A DNA stretch of 64,000 nucleotides from Paenibacillus kribbensis (lineage in GTDB: Bacteria > Bacillota > Bacilli > Paenibacillales > Paenibacillaceae): positions 1,699,501 to 1,763,500 of the forward strand of contig NZ_CP020028.1 in the NCBI RefSeq assembly GCF_002240415.1. Reading direction: 5' to 3'. Below, piece after piece: positions 29,554-37,709 of the stretch. Every line of letters begins with the position of its first letter. Within the stretch, counting starts at the first letter, position 1. The position numbers and the translations under genes were made by a program. Under the pieces are notes generated by a model that searched no databases, was not told the origin of the DNA, and saw only the letters and a list, made by a program, of their open reading frames with translations.

Positions 29554-29650
29554 TTATTCTTCACCCGTAGCTACAGGCTTCTCCTCATAGCTAATCCAGT
29601 TGCTCGTCGACGGAAATCGAGCCTGGGGACATACGCTGCATCTCCTGTAT
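29554..29650 (-). pseudogene. remnant of a sulfurtransferase (rhodanese) gene
   Basis: On the minus strand, NWISYEEKPVATGEE plus stop is nearly the same as the last residues of the intact sulfurtransferase at 53196 (DWISYEENPVATEEE). Directly before it stands EMQRMSPGSIS, which matches KEVQRVSAGSV from the middle of that protein. About 100 residues between the two, including the active-site Cys, are deleted. It is a relic of a second copy. Confidence 0.7.
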
Positions 29651-29707
29651 ACTTATGGGCATCCAGGTCCCGTGAAATACCTTAATTTGTATATACTAAA
29701 AACCTAT

Positions 29708-29732
29708 TAAAATAGCTGTATACTTCCGACAT
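29708..29732 (+). promoter_or_regulatory. weak sigma-D-like promoter
   Basis: TAAA, 13 bases, TCCGACAT. It resembles the site before the first chemoreceptor, but the spacer is two bases short. Confidence 0.35.
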
Positions 29733-29778
29733 ATTATCTAAGAGCTTTTCGCTCAATATTCCTCGGGGAGATGGCAGC

Positions 29779-31851
29779 ATGTCACAAAATATGAAAAAGC
29801 GCGTATACAGATCATCCAGCATCGCGAACACATTGGCCTTGGTGCTGTTAGTCATTATCGTTGTCGTCTTTGCAACCTTGGGGACGTTTATGTTTGCAAG
29901 CACGCAAAGCATGCTTGTCAAGCAGCAAGAGGACATGCTTCAGACCAAGACGCAGGCTATCGTCAGTCAATTTGATGCGTTATTCAAGGAAAAGGGATCG
30001 CTTGTCAAACAAATGTCAACGAATAACTTATTTAGGCAATATCTAGAAACCACCCCATCAGCAGAGATGGCGAAAACATCTCCATATGCTGCGGAAACCA
30101 AAGCGACTCTGGCAGCCATTGTAAAAGCAGAGCCCTCTTTTGCCGACGCCTGGATTGCAGGAATATCTGGCAAAGGCTTCTTTCTTCAAAATGATGGTGC
30201 TGCTTCGGGCCCGGATTTCGATATCCAAACACGCCCGTATTTCAAGCCGGCTGTAGAAGCAGACGGTTTATACTACTCAGATCCCTATATTGACGTCAAT
30301 TCGGGTAGTGTGCTTATGGGCATTTTCTATCCGATCAAAGATAGCAGTAACCAATTAATCGGATTTGCTGCTATTGATATTGCTTTCAAAGACATCCCTA
30401 CCGTTATGCAAAGCTATTCGCTCGGAAGCACAGGTTATTCGATTCTTGCATCCAAAACGGGCGATATTTTATATCATCCCGATCAAAATAAAGTGTTGAA
30501 AGAAAAGATTAACGAAAGCACAGGCGAGCTTGGGGAGATCGGAAAGAAAATGATTGCCGGCGAGTCCGGAGTACAGCTGATTAATGATAATGGAGAACGT
30601 CGTTATATCGGATATGCAACCAGTAAGGATACCGGGTGGTCCGTAGGCTTAACCATTTCTGAACAAGAGGCGCTTGCAGAATTAAAAGCCTTTACCTGGA
30701 TTACCATTGGCGGTTTTGCTGCAGCTACAATCCTGCTGGTTGTGATTTGTTATATAACGCTCCGTTATCTGTTGAGATCAATACCGAAGCTGCTTGCAAA
30801 AATCAAGCTGATTGAAAATGGAGATTTGACCGTTCAATTTGATACACATTCCAACAACGAAATCGGTCAAATTTCTCAAGGAGTTCACAATATGGTTCAA
30901 AGAATTCAAGGAATGCTCCAAATGGTGGGTAGCTCAGCTCAAGTGTTGAATCAGTCTTCACACGATCTGCAATCCATTTCTTCCAGAACCGCGATAACGA
31001 TGAACGATACCGCGACAGCAATCAATGAAATTGCCAATGCGACGAACTATCAATCCACCGAAACGGATAATATTTTACAAAAAACCGGAGCATTATCCGG
31101 CCAGATTGACGAAATTGCCAATGATACGAAAGCCATCGAAACGATGGTGCAAACCTCTGCCGAGCAAAGCGGATTGGGGCTGGCTGTAGTAGATCAGCTA
31201 TCCAAATGGGCGGAAGAAAATCACAATTCCACACAAGCGATGTCGGCTATTATTCAGGAGATTGACCTGAGCCGTCATGAGATCTCAAGCTTCGTGGACA
31301 CGGTCAATCAAATTGCAACGCAGACCAACCTGCTGGCGCTTAATGCTTCCATCGAAGCTGCACGTGCGGGAGAACAGGGCAAAGGGTTTGCCGTTGTTGC
31401 CGGAGAGGTGCGCAAGCTGGCTGAGCAGACTGCACTGGCGACACAGGAAATCTACAAGAAGGTACGTGTGATTGAAGAAAGAACCAGTGTATCGGTTGAG
31501 CATACGGCTCACGGTCTGAAAATTGCAGAAGAAAATGCCAGATCGGTCGAGAACACCAAGCAAGTATTCTTTAGTATTAACAAGGATTTGGAAGATTTGA
31601 AATTGCGAATGATCCAGATCAGCACGAACACCTCCAAAGTCCACAAGCACAAAGATGAGATTTTGCAGGCGCTGGAGATCATCTCTTCCACCACGGAGGA
31701 GAATTCCGCTTCAACCGAAGAGGTTAGCGCCAGCACGCAGGAACAATTGGAGAGCTTCGAACAGGTTGCTGAACTATCCAAACAATTAAGTCAATTATCC
31801 AATAAGCTTCAAAACGAATTAAGCCAGTTTAAAGTCGAGGAACATGAATAG
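29779..31851 (+). CDS. methyl-accepting chemotaxis protein with dCache sensor
   Basis: 690 residues. Membrane helix at about 17-40, a large extracellular double-Cache domain ([17 protein letters not shown], then [21 protein letters not shown], ligand-type motifs for amino acids or similar), second membrane helix at about 315-335, HAMP, signalling tip [21 protein letters not shown], and a long coiled coil. GGGGAG precedes ATG 29779. Unlike the 22.3 kb receptor it has a Cache sensor, so it reads different ligands. A terminator follows at 31877. Confidence 0.92.
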   Translation: MSQNMKKRVYRSSSIANTLALVLLVIIVVVFATLGTFMFASTQSMLVKQQEDMLQTKTQAIVSQFDALFKEKGSLVKQMSTNNLFRQYLETTPSAEMAKTSPYAAETKATLAAIVKAEPSFADAWIAGISGKGFFLQNDGAASGPDFDIQTRPYFKPAVEADGLYYSDPYIDVNSGSVLMGIFYPIKDSSNQLIGFAAIDIAFKDIPTVMQSYSLGSTGYSILASKTGDILYHPDQNKVLKEKINESTGELGEIGKKMIAGESGVQLINDNGERRYIGYATSKDTGWSVGLTISEQEALAELKAFTWITIGGFAAATILLVVICYITLRYLLRSIPKLLAKIKLIENGDLTVQFDTHSNNEIGQISQGVHNMVQRIQGMLQMVGSSAQVLNQSSHDLQSISSRTAITMNDTATAINEIANATNYQSTETDNILQKTGALSGQIDEIANDTKAIETMVQTSAEQSGLGLAVVDQLSKWAEENHNSTQAMSAIIQEIDLSRHEISSFVDTVNQIATQTNLLALNASIEAARAGEQGKGFAVVAGEVRKLAEQTALATQEIYKKVRVIEERTSVSVEHTAHGLKIAEENARSVENTKQVFFSINKDLEDLKLRMIQISTNTSKVHKHKDEILQALEIISSTTEENSASTEEVSASTQEQLESFEQVAELSKQLSQLSNKLQNELSQFKVEEHE

Positions 31852-31876
31852 GTAAGATTTTGACTTATATACAGCA

Positions 31877-31905
31877 AAGTCCGCGTTCAGCGCGGGCTTT
31901 TTGTC
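31877..31905 (+). terminator. rho-independent terminator
   Basis: Stem AAG-CCGCG/CGCGG-CTT with a short loop and a T run, 25 bases after the chemoreceptor stop. Confidence 0.8.
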
Positions 31906-31910
31906 TTTTC

Positions 31911-32190
31911 GCTTCCTATTTCAACAGCAATTTAAAACGACGCCGGAGGCGGCTGACGCTGCGAAGAGAGGCAACGCACGGAAGAGCAGGATCGGAACGT
32001 CGGATAAAGGCAGCGCATACGGATCGGCAGGAACGAGGGAACGGGCCTTGCGGCTCTTCTTTTGTTTCTGCGTGGAGGAGAGGGAGTTCCAAAAGGATAC
32101 CTACTGAACCTGAAGCCGGGGTATCTGTTGGAGAAGGTGGCGACGGTGCTATGGGATGATGTGACGGAGGAACTGGACAAGTAAAGGTAA
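31911..32190 (+). other. GC-rich degenerate stretch, probable gene relics
   Basis: Higher GC than the surroundings, no frame with a start and ribosome binding site. A short piece at about 32103-32184 reads as a protein tail (YLLEKVATVLWDDVTEELDK then stop), which suggests the end of a lost gene. It lies between the last intact chromosomal gene and the broken recombinase at the left edge of the cassette array. Confidence 0.35.
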
Positions 32191-32249
32191 GGCATTTTAT
32201 GATCATGAAAATTGGACTTAACGGATCAACAATTTGCTCCGAAAGAATT

Positions 32250-32287
32250 GGGTCTTAAGATGAATCTCCATCTTAAGACCCTTTTTT
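32250..32287 (+). terminator. strong terminator before the recombinase relic
   Basis: Perfect 13-bp stem GGGTCTTAAGATG and complement, 6-base loop, T run. Confidence 0.85.
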
Positions 32288-32343
32288 GTACAAAATTGGA
32301 TTTCCAATTTTTTGAACGGCTGATATACTAAGGAGGCAACGAG

Positions 32344-33343
32344 ATGAAGATTAACCTACTTTATCGGGATGAAAAAACGATCGGCGTACGTTTGGAGCGA
32401 TATGGAGTCGAGGAGCGAGAAGGGATTCGGTCCATACCGGGCAGGAAATGGGTTCCGGACGGAAAAATTTGGACGATTCCGTACAGCATCGTCGCTGTAG
32501 AAAGCCTGTTGGAAGCGTATCGGAGCTGCAAGTTCGAGTGCGACGAGCGCTTGAATAAAGAGCTGCCGTACATCCGGGAATGGCTGGATCAGCGGGGCGC
32601 GCAGGCCAATGCAGTTCCCTCCTCTTCGGAACGAGGTGAATGGAATCCGGATCGGCGGAAAGAATTGCGCGATGCATTGGTGGCAAGGGGGTACAGCAGC
32701 AAGACGATTAAAGCATACATATCGCAAACGGAACGCTTTTTTGCCGGATTGCAAGGGACCGAAGCAAGTATAAATGATGCGACGGTGCAAAAATATGCGC
32801 TGGCTCTGCTCGAAAAAGGCCTTTCGCACGCTTATGTTAACCAAGCGATCAGCGCGCTAAAATTTTACTTTCGCCATGTGCTAAAGCAGCTAAAATCCGC
32901 CGCTATGTTCGTTCGAAAAAGGAGAGTAAACTGCCGGATGTGCAGTCCTTGAATGAGGTCATGCGTCTGTTGAAAGCAGTGGAAAATCCGAAGCATCGGC
33001 AAACGCTGCTCTCCGAAGCGGCTTTTGCGGTGGTCGAGCAGTACATAGGGGCGGAGCAGCCGGAAGACTGGCTGTTTCCAGGACAGAGAGAAGGCCGCCA
33101 CCTGACGGAACGTTCAGCGTAGAAAGTGTTTGAAAAAGCGCTGGCTGAAGCGAGCATTCGCAAACAGGTGAGTATCCATTCGCTAAGGCATTCCTTTGCG
33201 ACCCACTTGCTGGAGAATGGGATCGATCTTCGCTATATTCAGGAGCTGCTGGGGCATCAGAGTGTGCGAACAACGGAGCGGTAGCGGGACATTGGGCGGA
33301 TTCAAAGTCCGTTGGATCGGATGGGCGGGCTGGAGGATTGAAA
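32344..33343 (+). pseudogene. tyrosine recombinase, degraded
   Basis: A recombinase of the XerC/phage-integrase type with an extra N-terminal domain (IPGRKWVPDGKIWTIPY), then a SAM-like core-binding domain (LVARGYSSKTIKAYISQT). After about 32915 it is broken: a frameshift into SKLPDVQSLNEVMRLLKAVE, a deletion from NPKHR straight to QTLLSEAAF that removes the first catalytic box (the Arg), an in-frame TAG at 33119-33121, and a deletion that removes the nucleophile Tyr after SVRTTER. The His-x-x-Arg box ([17 protein letters not shown]) and [12 protein letters not shown] remain. It points toward the cassette array 80 bases further on and is the best local candidate for a former cassette recombinase. 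Confidence 0.8.
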
Positions 33344-33378
33344 CGCAGAAAGTGTGGGAATAAGGGGAAAAGTGCAGG

Positions 33379-33398
33379 ATTCACGAAGTTTGTGAATA
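33379..33398. repeat. ATTCAC/GTGAATA inverted repeat at the array edge
   Basis: Two arms equal to the inner arms of the cassette sites (TATTCAC and GTGAATA) but only 7 bases apart, between the recombinase relic and the first cassette. It could be a collapsed site or a primary insertion site. Confidence 0.4.
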
Positions 33399-33422
33399 TG
33401 ACAAAGAGAGCATCTTTCGGAA

Positions 33423-33444
33423 GTTCATAAATAAGACATTATAC
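33423..33444 (+). repeat. cassette site 0, right-half remnant
   Basis: TTCATAAATA then ATTATAC in place of the usual TTCATGAATA and GTTATAC. It marks the start of cassette 1; the following bases match the start of cassette 15 (CAGAATCAA). Confidence 0.6.
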
Positions 33445-33485
33445 AACAGAATCAAAAATAATAGAAAAGAGGATCATATGATCCT

Positions 33486-33773
33486 CTAGATGTTAGAATT
33501 TTTCAATTCACTAAAGAGTTGTAAAGCGTCTTTGAAGCCTTGTATGTAGATACTTCTTTCTAGGATGGATTGGAGAGAAATTTGGGCGTCTTCATAAAGA
33601 AAAACTGTATGTTGAAGTTGATCGGGTAGTGCTTCACGAAGCGTTCTAAAGTATTGATCTGTTTCCGAAGAAAGTTGATTGTACTCTGTATGATACTCCG
33701 AAAGCTCAGTGTAGAGTAATTCTAAACGTATTCTTATAAGTGGCTCTACTAATGATTCTAATGCATTGTCCAT
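33486..33773 (-). CDS. small protein of duplicated divergent cassette (copy 1)
   Basis: 95 residues, helical, no recognised domain (LIRIRLELLYTELSEYHTE, DALPDQLQ-like REALPDQLQHTV). The same gene with about 85 percent identity stands at 47365-47652. It is one of only three minus-strand genes in the array and is divergent from a small HTH regulator; three TAACTCTATAGAGTTA-like sites lie between them. An additional toxin/antitoxin or self-regulated role is possible but not shown. Confidence 0.65.
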   Translation of the reverse strand: MDNALESLVEPLIRIRLELLYTELSEYHTEYNQLSSETDQYFRTLREALPDQLQHTVFLYEDAQISLQSILERSIYIQGFKDALQLFSELKNSNI

Positions 33774-33792
33774 ATGTTATTCCTTCTTTGGT

Positions 33793-33862
33793 TAACTCTA
33801 TAGAGTTATTATATAACCCTACGAAGTTAATTGCAAGGTGGATATTTGACTTTATAGAGTTA
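33793..33862. promoter_or_regulatory. triple operator-like repeats (copy 1)
   Basis: Palindrome TAACTCTATAGAGTTA at 33793-33808, a diverged copy TAACCCTACGAAGTTA at 33814-33829, and GACTTTATAGAGTTA ending at 33862. They lie between two divergent genes, one encoding an HTH protein, so they are probable binding sites of that protein. Confidence 0.6.
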
Positions 33863-33926
33863 AAACTTCGCTTTTCGTTGATGATTGCTGGTATGAGAGA
33901 TAAGATAGAATTATGGAGGGAAAAAG

Positions 33927-34151
33927 ATGACCGTAATTAAGTGCAATATAAGAGAACTCATGGCAGAACATCGAATAGATGATATAACAGAATTGATGGC
34001 GAAATCCGGGTTAAGTCGGAATTCAATCAATAAACTGTACAGGGAAACGAATATAGAAACAACAAAGCTTGAAACCTTATTCAAGCTATGTGATACATTT
34101 AACTGCAAATTATCTGATTTGATTGAATATATACCAGAAGAAAATAAATAG
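33927..34151 (+). CDS. small XRE-type HTH regulator (copy 1)
   Basis: 74 residues, a bare Cro/CI-type helix-turn-helix: ITELMAKSGLSRNSINKLY, then TTKLETLFKLCDTFNCKLSDLIEY. Related to the short YozG-like regulators of Bacillota. GGAGGG precedes ATG 33927. Nearly identical to the copy at 47806-48030. It belongs to cassette 1 and probably controls its own divergent promoter region. Confidence 0.85.
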   Translation: MTVIKCNIRELMAEHRIDDITELMAKSGLSRNSINKLYRETNIETTKLETLFKLCDTFNCKLSDLIEYIPEENK

Positions 34152-34177
34152 TGAGCGCCGTTTCGAGAAGCAATTCA

Positions 34178-34271
34178 GTCGTTTAACATCATATTCATTG
34201 GAGTCTTGGTCTGCGGGAAAGATTTCAGAAAGGTATTCGGCAGACAACCCCTGGTGAAGTTCGTTATTAAG
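34178..34271 (+). repeat. cassette site 1, degenerate
   Basis: Left arm GTCGTTTAAC and CATATTCA, the GTCTGC/GCAGAC hairpin, then GTTATTA; the right inner arm is deleted. Left arm pairs with the start of cassette 1 at most positions. Confidence 0.7.
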
Positions 34272-34325
34272 AAATTATTATTAGGAAATTTATGTGAATA
34301 AATATAATAACTATGGAGGCTTAAC

Positions 34326-34931
34326 GTGAGTGACTCTCTAACACCAAAATATGATTTGGGATTGTTTTACTTGTCTGGACACTTAGAAGAAAGCGACTTT
34401 TCATTAATAAAATCTGATTTGAATGAGAATGGAATTGGACTTAAAGCAATAGATAAAAGTGGGAGAGTTACTGCTTCGATTGAAGACTTTACTAATGTTT
34501 TTTCATTCTTAGTTAATTCACCATTGGCCATGGGATTGGTTTCAGGAATTCTTGCAAGTGCTGGATGGGAAAGTATAAAAACTGTGATATTGCGTACTTT
34601 TAAAAAAATTAGGAGTGAAAAGTATAGCAAGATAACAAGAAATGGTGTTGAGTCGAAGCAAATAACTTTTGGAATTGAAATTAAAATTAATAATGATCAT
34701 TACAACTTCAACTTTAATGGAATTTCATCGGATGAAGCAATTCACGAAGCTTTAGATAAAATTATTCCTTTGCTAAAGGATAAGCAATTACAATCAAATG
34801 AATCAAACATAGTATTAGCATCTGGATTACCTAACTATATAGCTACTTATGATGAAGCATTAAAAATATGGATAGTTAGAGGGACTAATGAAATCATTTT
34901 AGGAAAAATACAAAACTCAAAACAAATTTGA
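34326..34931 (+). CDS. hypothetical protein, cassette 2
   Basis: 201 residues, GTG start with GGAGG upstream. One hydrophobic segment (SFLVNSPLAMGLVSGILASA, about residues 60-80) could anchor it in the membrane. The C-terminal half is a mixed alpha/beta region with no recognised motif. It is the sole gene of cassette 2 and low in GC. Confidence 0.6.
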   Translation: MSDSLTPKYDLGLFYLSGHLEESDFSLIKSDLNENGIGLKAIDKSGRVTASIEDFTNVFSFLVNSPLAMGLVSGILASAGWESIKTVILRTFKKIRSEKYSKITRNGVESKQITFGIEIKINNDHYNFNFNGISSDEAIHEALDKIIPLLKDKQLQSNESNIVLASGLPNYIATYDEALKIWIVRGTNEIILGKIQNSKQI

Positions 34932-34950
34932 AGATGACATGAGCATTTCA

Positions 34951-35100
34951 TTACAACGTATCTACACTGCGTACTACGCCCTTGGTTTGCAAGATGAGGT
35001 AGGTAGTGAAGCGGAATCAGCTTACTACCCTATGAAGCTAAGTCCGTCGGCCCTGGTCCACCTTAAGCTTCTCAGATTCGTAGATACAAGAACGTTTTAG
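34951..35100 (+). repeat. cassette site 2
   Basis: Inner arms GTATCTAC and GTAGATAC: different bases from other sites but still complementary to each other. Right core AACGTTTTAG. Confidence 0.75.
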
Positions 35101-35132
35101 AAAAATCAGTCTAATGCTAAGGAGAAACATTT

Positions 35133-35993
35133 ATGAAGAAAAGTCCAATGGCCATTATCTCAAGTCTACATAATGATTCCAAGCAAATAATTAGTAATTA
35201 TTTGAAACTTTATTCTGAAAGCTCTTATAAACAATACCTTTCTTCAATAGCTGATATATTTTCTTCCACTCAGAAGGAAAATGTACGGGATCTTACATTT
35301 AATGACTATTTACCGATTTATCAAAAATATATTAACGACGAACAGAAAACAGCCCAAGATTCATACAAAGAATCCTTCTTTAAATATTTATATGCAAATG
35401 ATCTGATAGTGCCTGATGGATTTAATGGAATTTGGTTGAAAGATGACTTGATAAGGCATTTTCTAAAGAAGATGAGTGATTCGGAAGGTTCTTCTAAAAA
35501 TGAAAAATTATCTCATAATAATAGCCTGTCTTTAAGTGAAGTTCTAACAATTGATAAATTATTAGATCAAGAGTTCACTAAATTCGATACTCTTCGAATG
35601 GCATTTGTATGGTATTTGCTATTTGAAACAGATTGTTCTGTTAGAGAAATACTAATGCTCACTAGTGAGCACTACAGAGATGGGGAAATAGTCACTTATA
35701 AAAATAAGAGGTATATAGTTCCAGATAGATGCAAAAATGTATTTGAATATCTTTCTGAAAAGCAATATAACGGTTTTAAAAACCTAAACAGTATAGTTTC
35801 GAAGCTTGGTACACTTGCCGGAATATCGGATCTAAAGCCAATGAGGATAAAAAATGCTAGGAAAGTGAATATGATAAAGTGTGGTGGCTGTAATCGGAAT
35901 ATTACAAATATATCCACTAATTGGAGTTCAGTTAATAATCGTATTGTTTGTGTTCAATGTGCTGACTCACTAAAAAAAACTATAATAATATAG
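35133..35993 (+). CDS. tyrosine-recombinase-like protein with zinc-finger tail, cassette 3
   Basis: 286 residues. Residues about 15-110 look like the SAM-like core-binding domain of integrases; 140-180 (MAFVWYLLFETDCSVREILML) resembles the start of the catalytic domain, where active enzymes have TGLRxSEL. Only one Arg of the catalytic set can be placed; the His-x-x-Arg box and Tyr are not seen. The tail has two CxxC pairs (CGGC, CVQC), probably a zinc ribbon. It may bind DNA without catalysis. AAGGAG precedes ATG 35133. The stop overlaps the next gene by one base. Confidence 0.5.
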   Translation: MKKSPMAIISSLHNDSKQIISNYLKLYSESSYKQYLSSIADIFSSTQKENVRDLTFNDYLPIYQKYINDEQKTAQDSYKESFFKYLYANDLIVPDGFNGIWLKDDLIRHFLKKMSDSEGSSKNEKLSHNNSLSLSEVLTIDKLLDQEFTKFDTLRMAFVWYLLFETDCSVREILMLTSEHYRDGEIVTYKNKRYIVPDRCKNVFEYLSEKQYNGFKNLNSIVSKLGTLAGISDLKPMRIKNARKVNMIKCGGCNRNITNISTNWSSVNNRIVCVQCADSLKKTIII

Positions 35994-36532
35994 TGGAAGA
36001 AGCCATAGAAAAGAATGAAATTGAATTGGTTAGTGAAAAAAGTCTTCGTGCCTCATCAGTGATGTTCACTTTTGATGAATTAAGAAGTAAAGTAACTTGT
36101 GTTATAGATTATTTAAAACTACATGAATTCCAAATGCAGATAGGAAAACTTGGAGAAGCATACGTATTTGAACAAGAGCTCGAGAAACTTGAAGGAACAC
36201 CTTATTTCACTTTAGTCGATGATAGTAAAGCTGCTGACCCGAAAAATGGGTATGATATTCTTTCATATGATGTTGACGGGAACGTAATCTTCATAGAAGT
36301 TAAGACAACAATAAAAGAGGGTAGTGATTTTTATATATCACAACACGAAGTAAATACGGCTAGAGAATGTCAAGCTATGGGAGGTAAATATTTACTTTAT
36401 AGAGTGGGCAATATATTAGGGGAGAAGCAGCATATAACTTTAGAAACTATAGATAACATTCTAGATACTGCTCTCTATGAGTTGGAGCCCTATAACTATA
36501 AAGTAAGAAAGAGAAATAATATTGAGTGCTAG
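35993..36532 (+). CDS. DUF3883 / Mrr-like nuclease-fold protein, cassette 3
   Basis: 179 residues. GTG start overlaps the previous stop by one base, so translation is coupled. Core motif IGKLGEAYVFEQELEKLEG, DPKNGYDILSYD, and VIFIEVKTTI (the D...ExK of PD-(D/E)XK folds), then FYISQHEVNTARECQ, typical of DUF3883. Such domains are often parts of restriction or defence proteins. Pairing with a recombinase-like DNA-binding partner suggests a two-gene defence cassette (inferred). Confidence 0.7.
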   Translation: MEEAIEKNEIELVSEKSLRASSVMFTFDELRSKVTCVIDYLKLHEFQMQIGKLGEAYVFEQELEKLEGTPYFTLVDDSKAADPKNGYDILSYDVDGNVIFIEVKTTIKEGSDFYISQHEVNTARECQAMGGKYLLYRVGNILGEKQHITLETIDNILDTALYELEPYNYKVRKRNNIEC

Positions 36533-36549
36533 TTCGAAGACGCGATTCC

Positions 36550-36671
36550 GTCGTATAAGATAATATTCAAGCTTCGGCTCCGTTGAAGCCTTGGTCTGCG
36601 AGAAGGATTTCAGGGAAGCATTTCAGCAGACAACCCCTGTCGGGGTTCATGAATACAGAAACGTTAGGTGA
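36550..36671 (+). repeat. cassette site 3 (long form)
   Basis: GTCGTATAAG left arm, TATTCAAG, hairpins GTCTGC/GCAGAC and AACCCC/GGGGTT, ATGAATAC, right core GTTAGGTG. Confidence 0.85.
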
Positions 36672-36714
36672 AATCGTCGAAAGATTAAAGACATAAAAAC
36701 TTTAGGGGGATTGT

Positions 36715-37470
36715 ATGAGTAATATTATTTTTATTTCTAAGTCAATATTTGATTGGGATTATTACTCTGATGGTGGAAAGGTGCTATCAAGTGATGCTTG
36801 GACGCGATCTTATAAGATATGGGAACATTCAAAAACATTAATTGATAAGGCGATAACTGAATTTGAATTAGCAGATGGTATTGCTAATCTTAAGAGAGCA
36901 TTGAATCACAGATTGAAGTTAATAGAGAGTTATTATAATTTTAGGAACATGGATGCTTCGTGGAAAAACAAAGGGTATCTAGAAATACTCGAATCTTTTG
37001 AATTGGTTAGACCCTATTTAATGAAAAACTTACTCTCAATTCGGAATGATATAGAACATAATGATGCTAAACCGCCAGGGAAAGAAAGATGTAATGAATT
37101 TATTGATATTGTATGGTATTTCCTGAAATCTACCGATCCGATAGTACAAATTCTAAAGTATTCAAATGCCCATACTCTCTATGATGAAGATGGTTATGAA
37201 ACACAGTATGGATTTAGCTACAGAGTAGACTTTAGTGATTTAAGTTCAATTAATTTCACTGGTTGGTTTTATAATGAGATTATCTCTAATGAACCTAGGG
37301 AGGGACTCCTTACTATAGAGTTTAGCGATATTCATAATAAGAAAAAATGGAAAGAAAACAATTTTCATAATGATAAGCTAGAGTCAGATAAATGGATACA
37401 TGGAGAAATTGTAGATTTAGATATTCAAACCAAAAAAATGATTGTCTCGAAGGTTTTATCTGCAATATAA
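36715..37470 (+). CDS. HEPN-like protein, cassette 4
   Basis: 251 residues. The N-terminal 130 residues are helical and contain LLSIRNDIEHNDA, the R-N-x-x-x-H motif of HEPN RNases and nucleotidyl-transfer partners. The C-terminal half is beta-rich with no known motif. HEPN domains are common in toxin and antiphage proteins, where Arg and His act on RNA. GGGGGG precedes ATG 36715. No antitoxin partner is in the cassette. The assignment rests on the motif and helical context. Confidence 0.5.
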   Translation: MSNIIFISKSIFDWDYYSDGGKVLSSDAWTRSYKIWEHSKTLIDKAITEFELADGIANLKRALNHRLKLIESYYNFRNMDASWKNKGYLEILESFELVRPYLMKNLLSIRNDIEHNDAKPPGKERCNEFIDIVWYFLKSTDPIVQILKYSNAHTLYDEDGYETQYGFSYRVDFSDLSSINFTGWFYNEIISNEPREGLLTIEFSDIHNKKKWKENNFHNDKLESDKWIHGEIVDLDIQTKKMIVSKVLSAI

Positions 37471-37516
37471 AATAATGAATGTAAAAAATGTGTGTATTTC
37501 AAGATGTCGACGACAA

Positions 37517-37665
37517 CACCTAACAAAGTATTCACGCATCCGGCCATCCGGGCCTCAGTCCTGTAGAGGGATTTCGGGGAAGCTGGAGCAGCTGGATACA
37601 TCAATCCCCCTAAGATAAGAGCTATATAAGGGGGATCGACGTCGTGAATACAAGAACGTTATAAG
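37517..37665 (+). repeat. cassette site 4 (with extra hairpin)
   Basis: Left arm CACCTAAC equals the complement of cassette 4 start (GTTAGGTG); pairing resumes beyond a 3-base gap (TCGTCGA). Carries the CTAAGATAAGAGCTAT hairpin also found in sites 16 and 18. Right core GTTATAAG. Confidence 0.9.
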
Positions 37666-37709
37666 AAATTGACGCAGACAGAAATTTAAAGAGTTTATGG
37701 GGGCTTTAC

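Noticed and set aside
32250..32287. Inverted repeat as end of a transposon
   Set aside because: It has the short loop and T run of a terminator, and no matching partner end or transposase was found.
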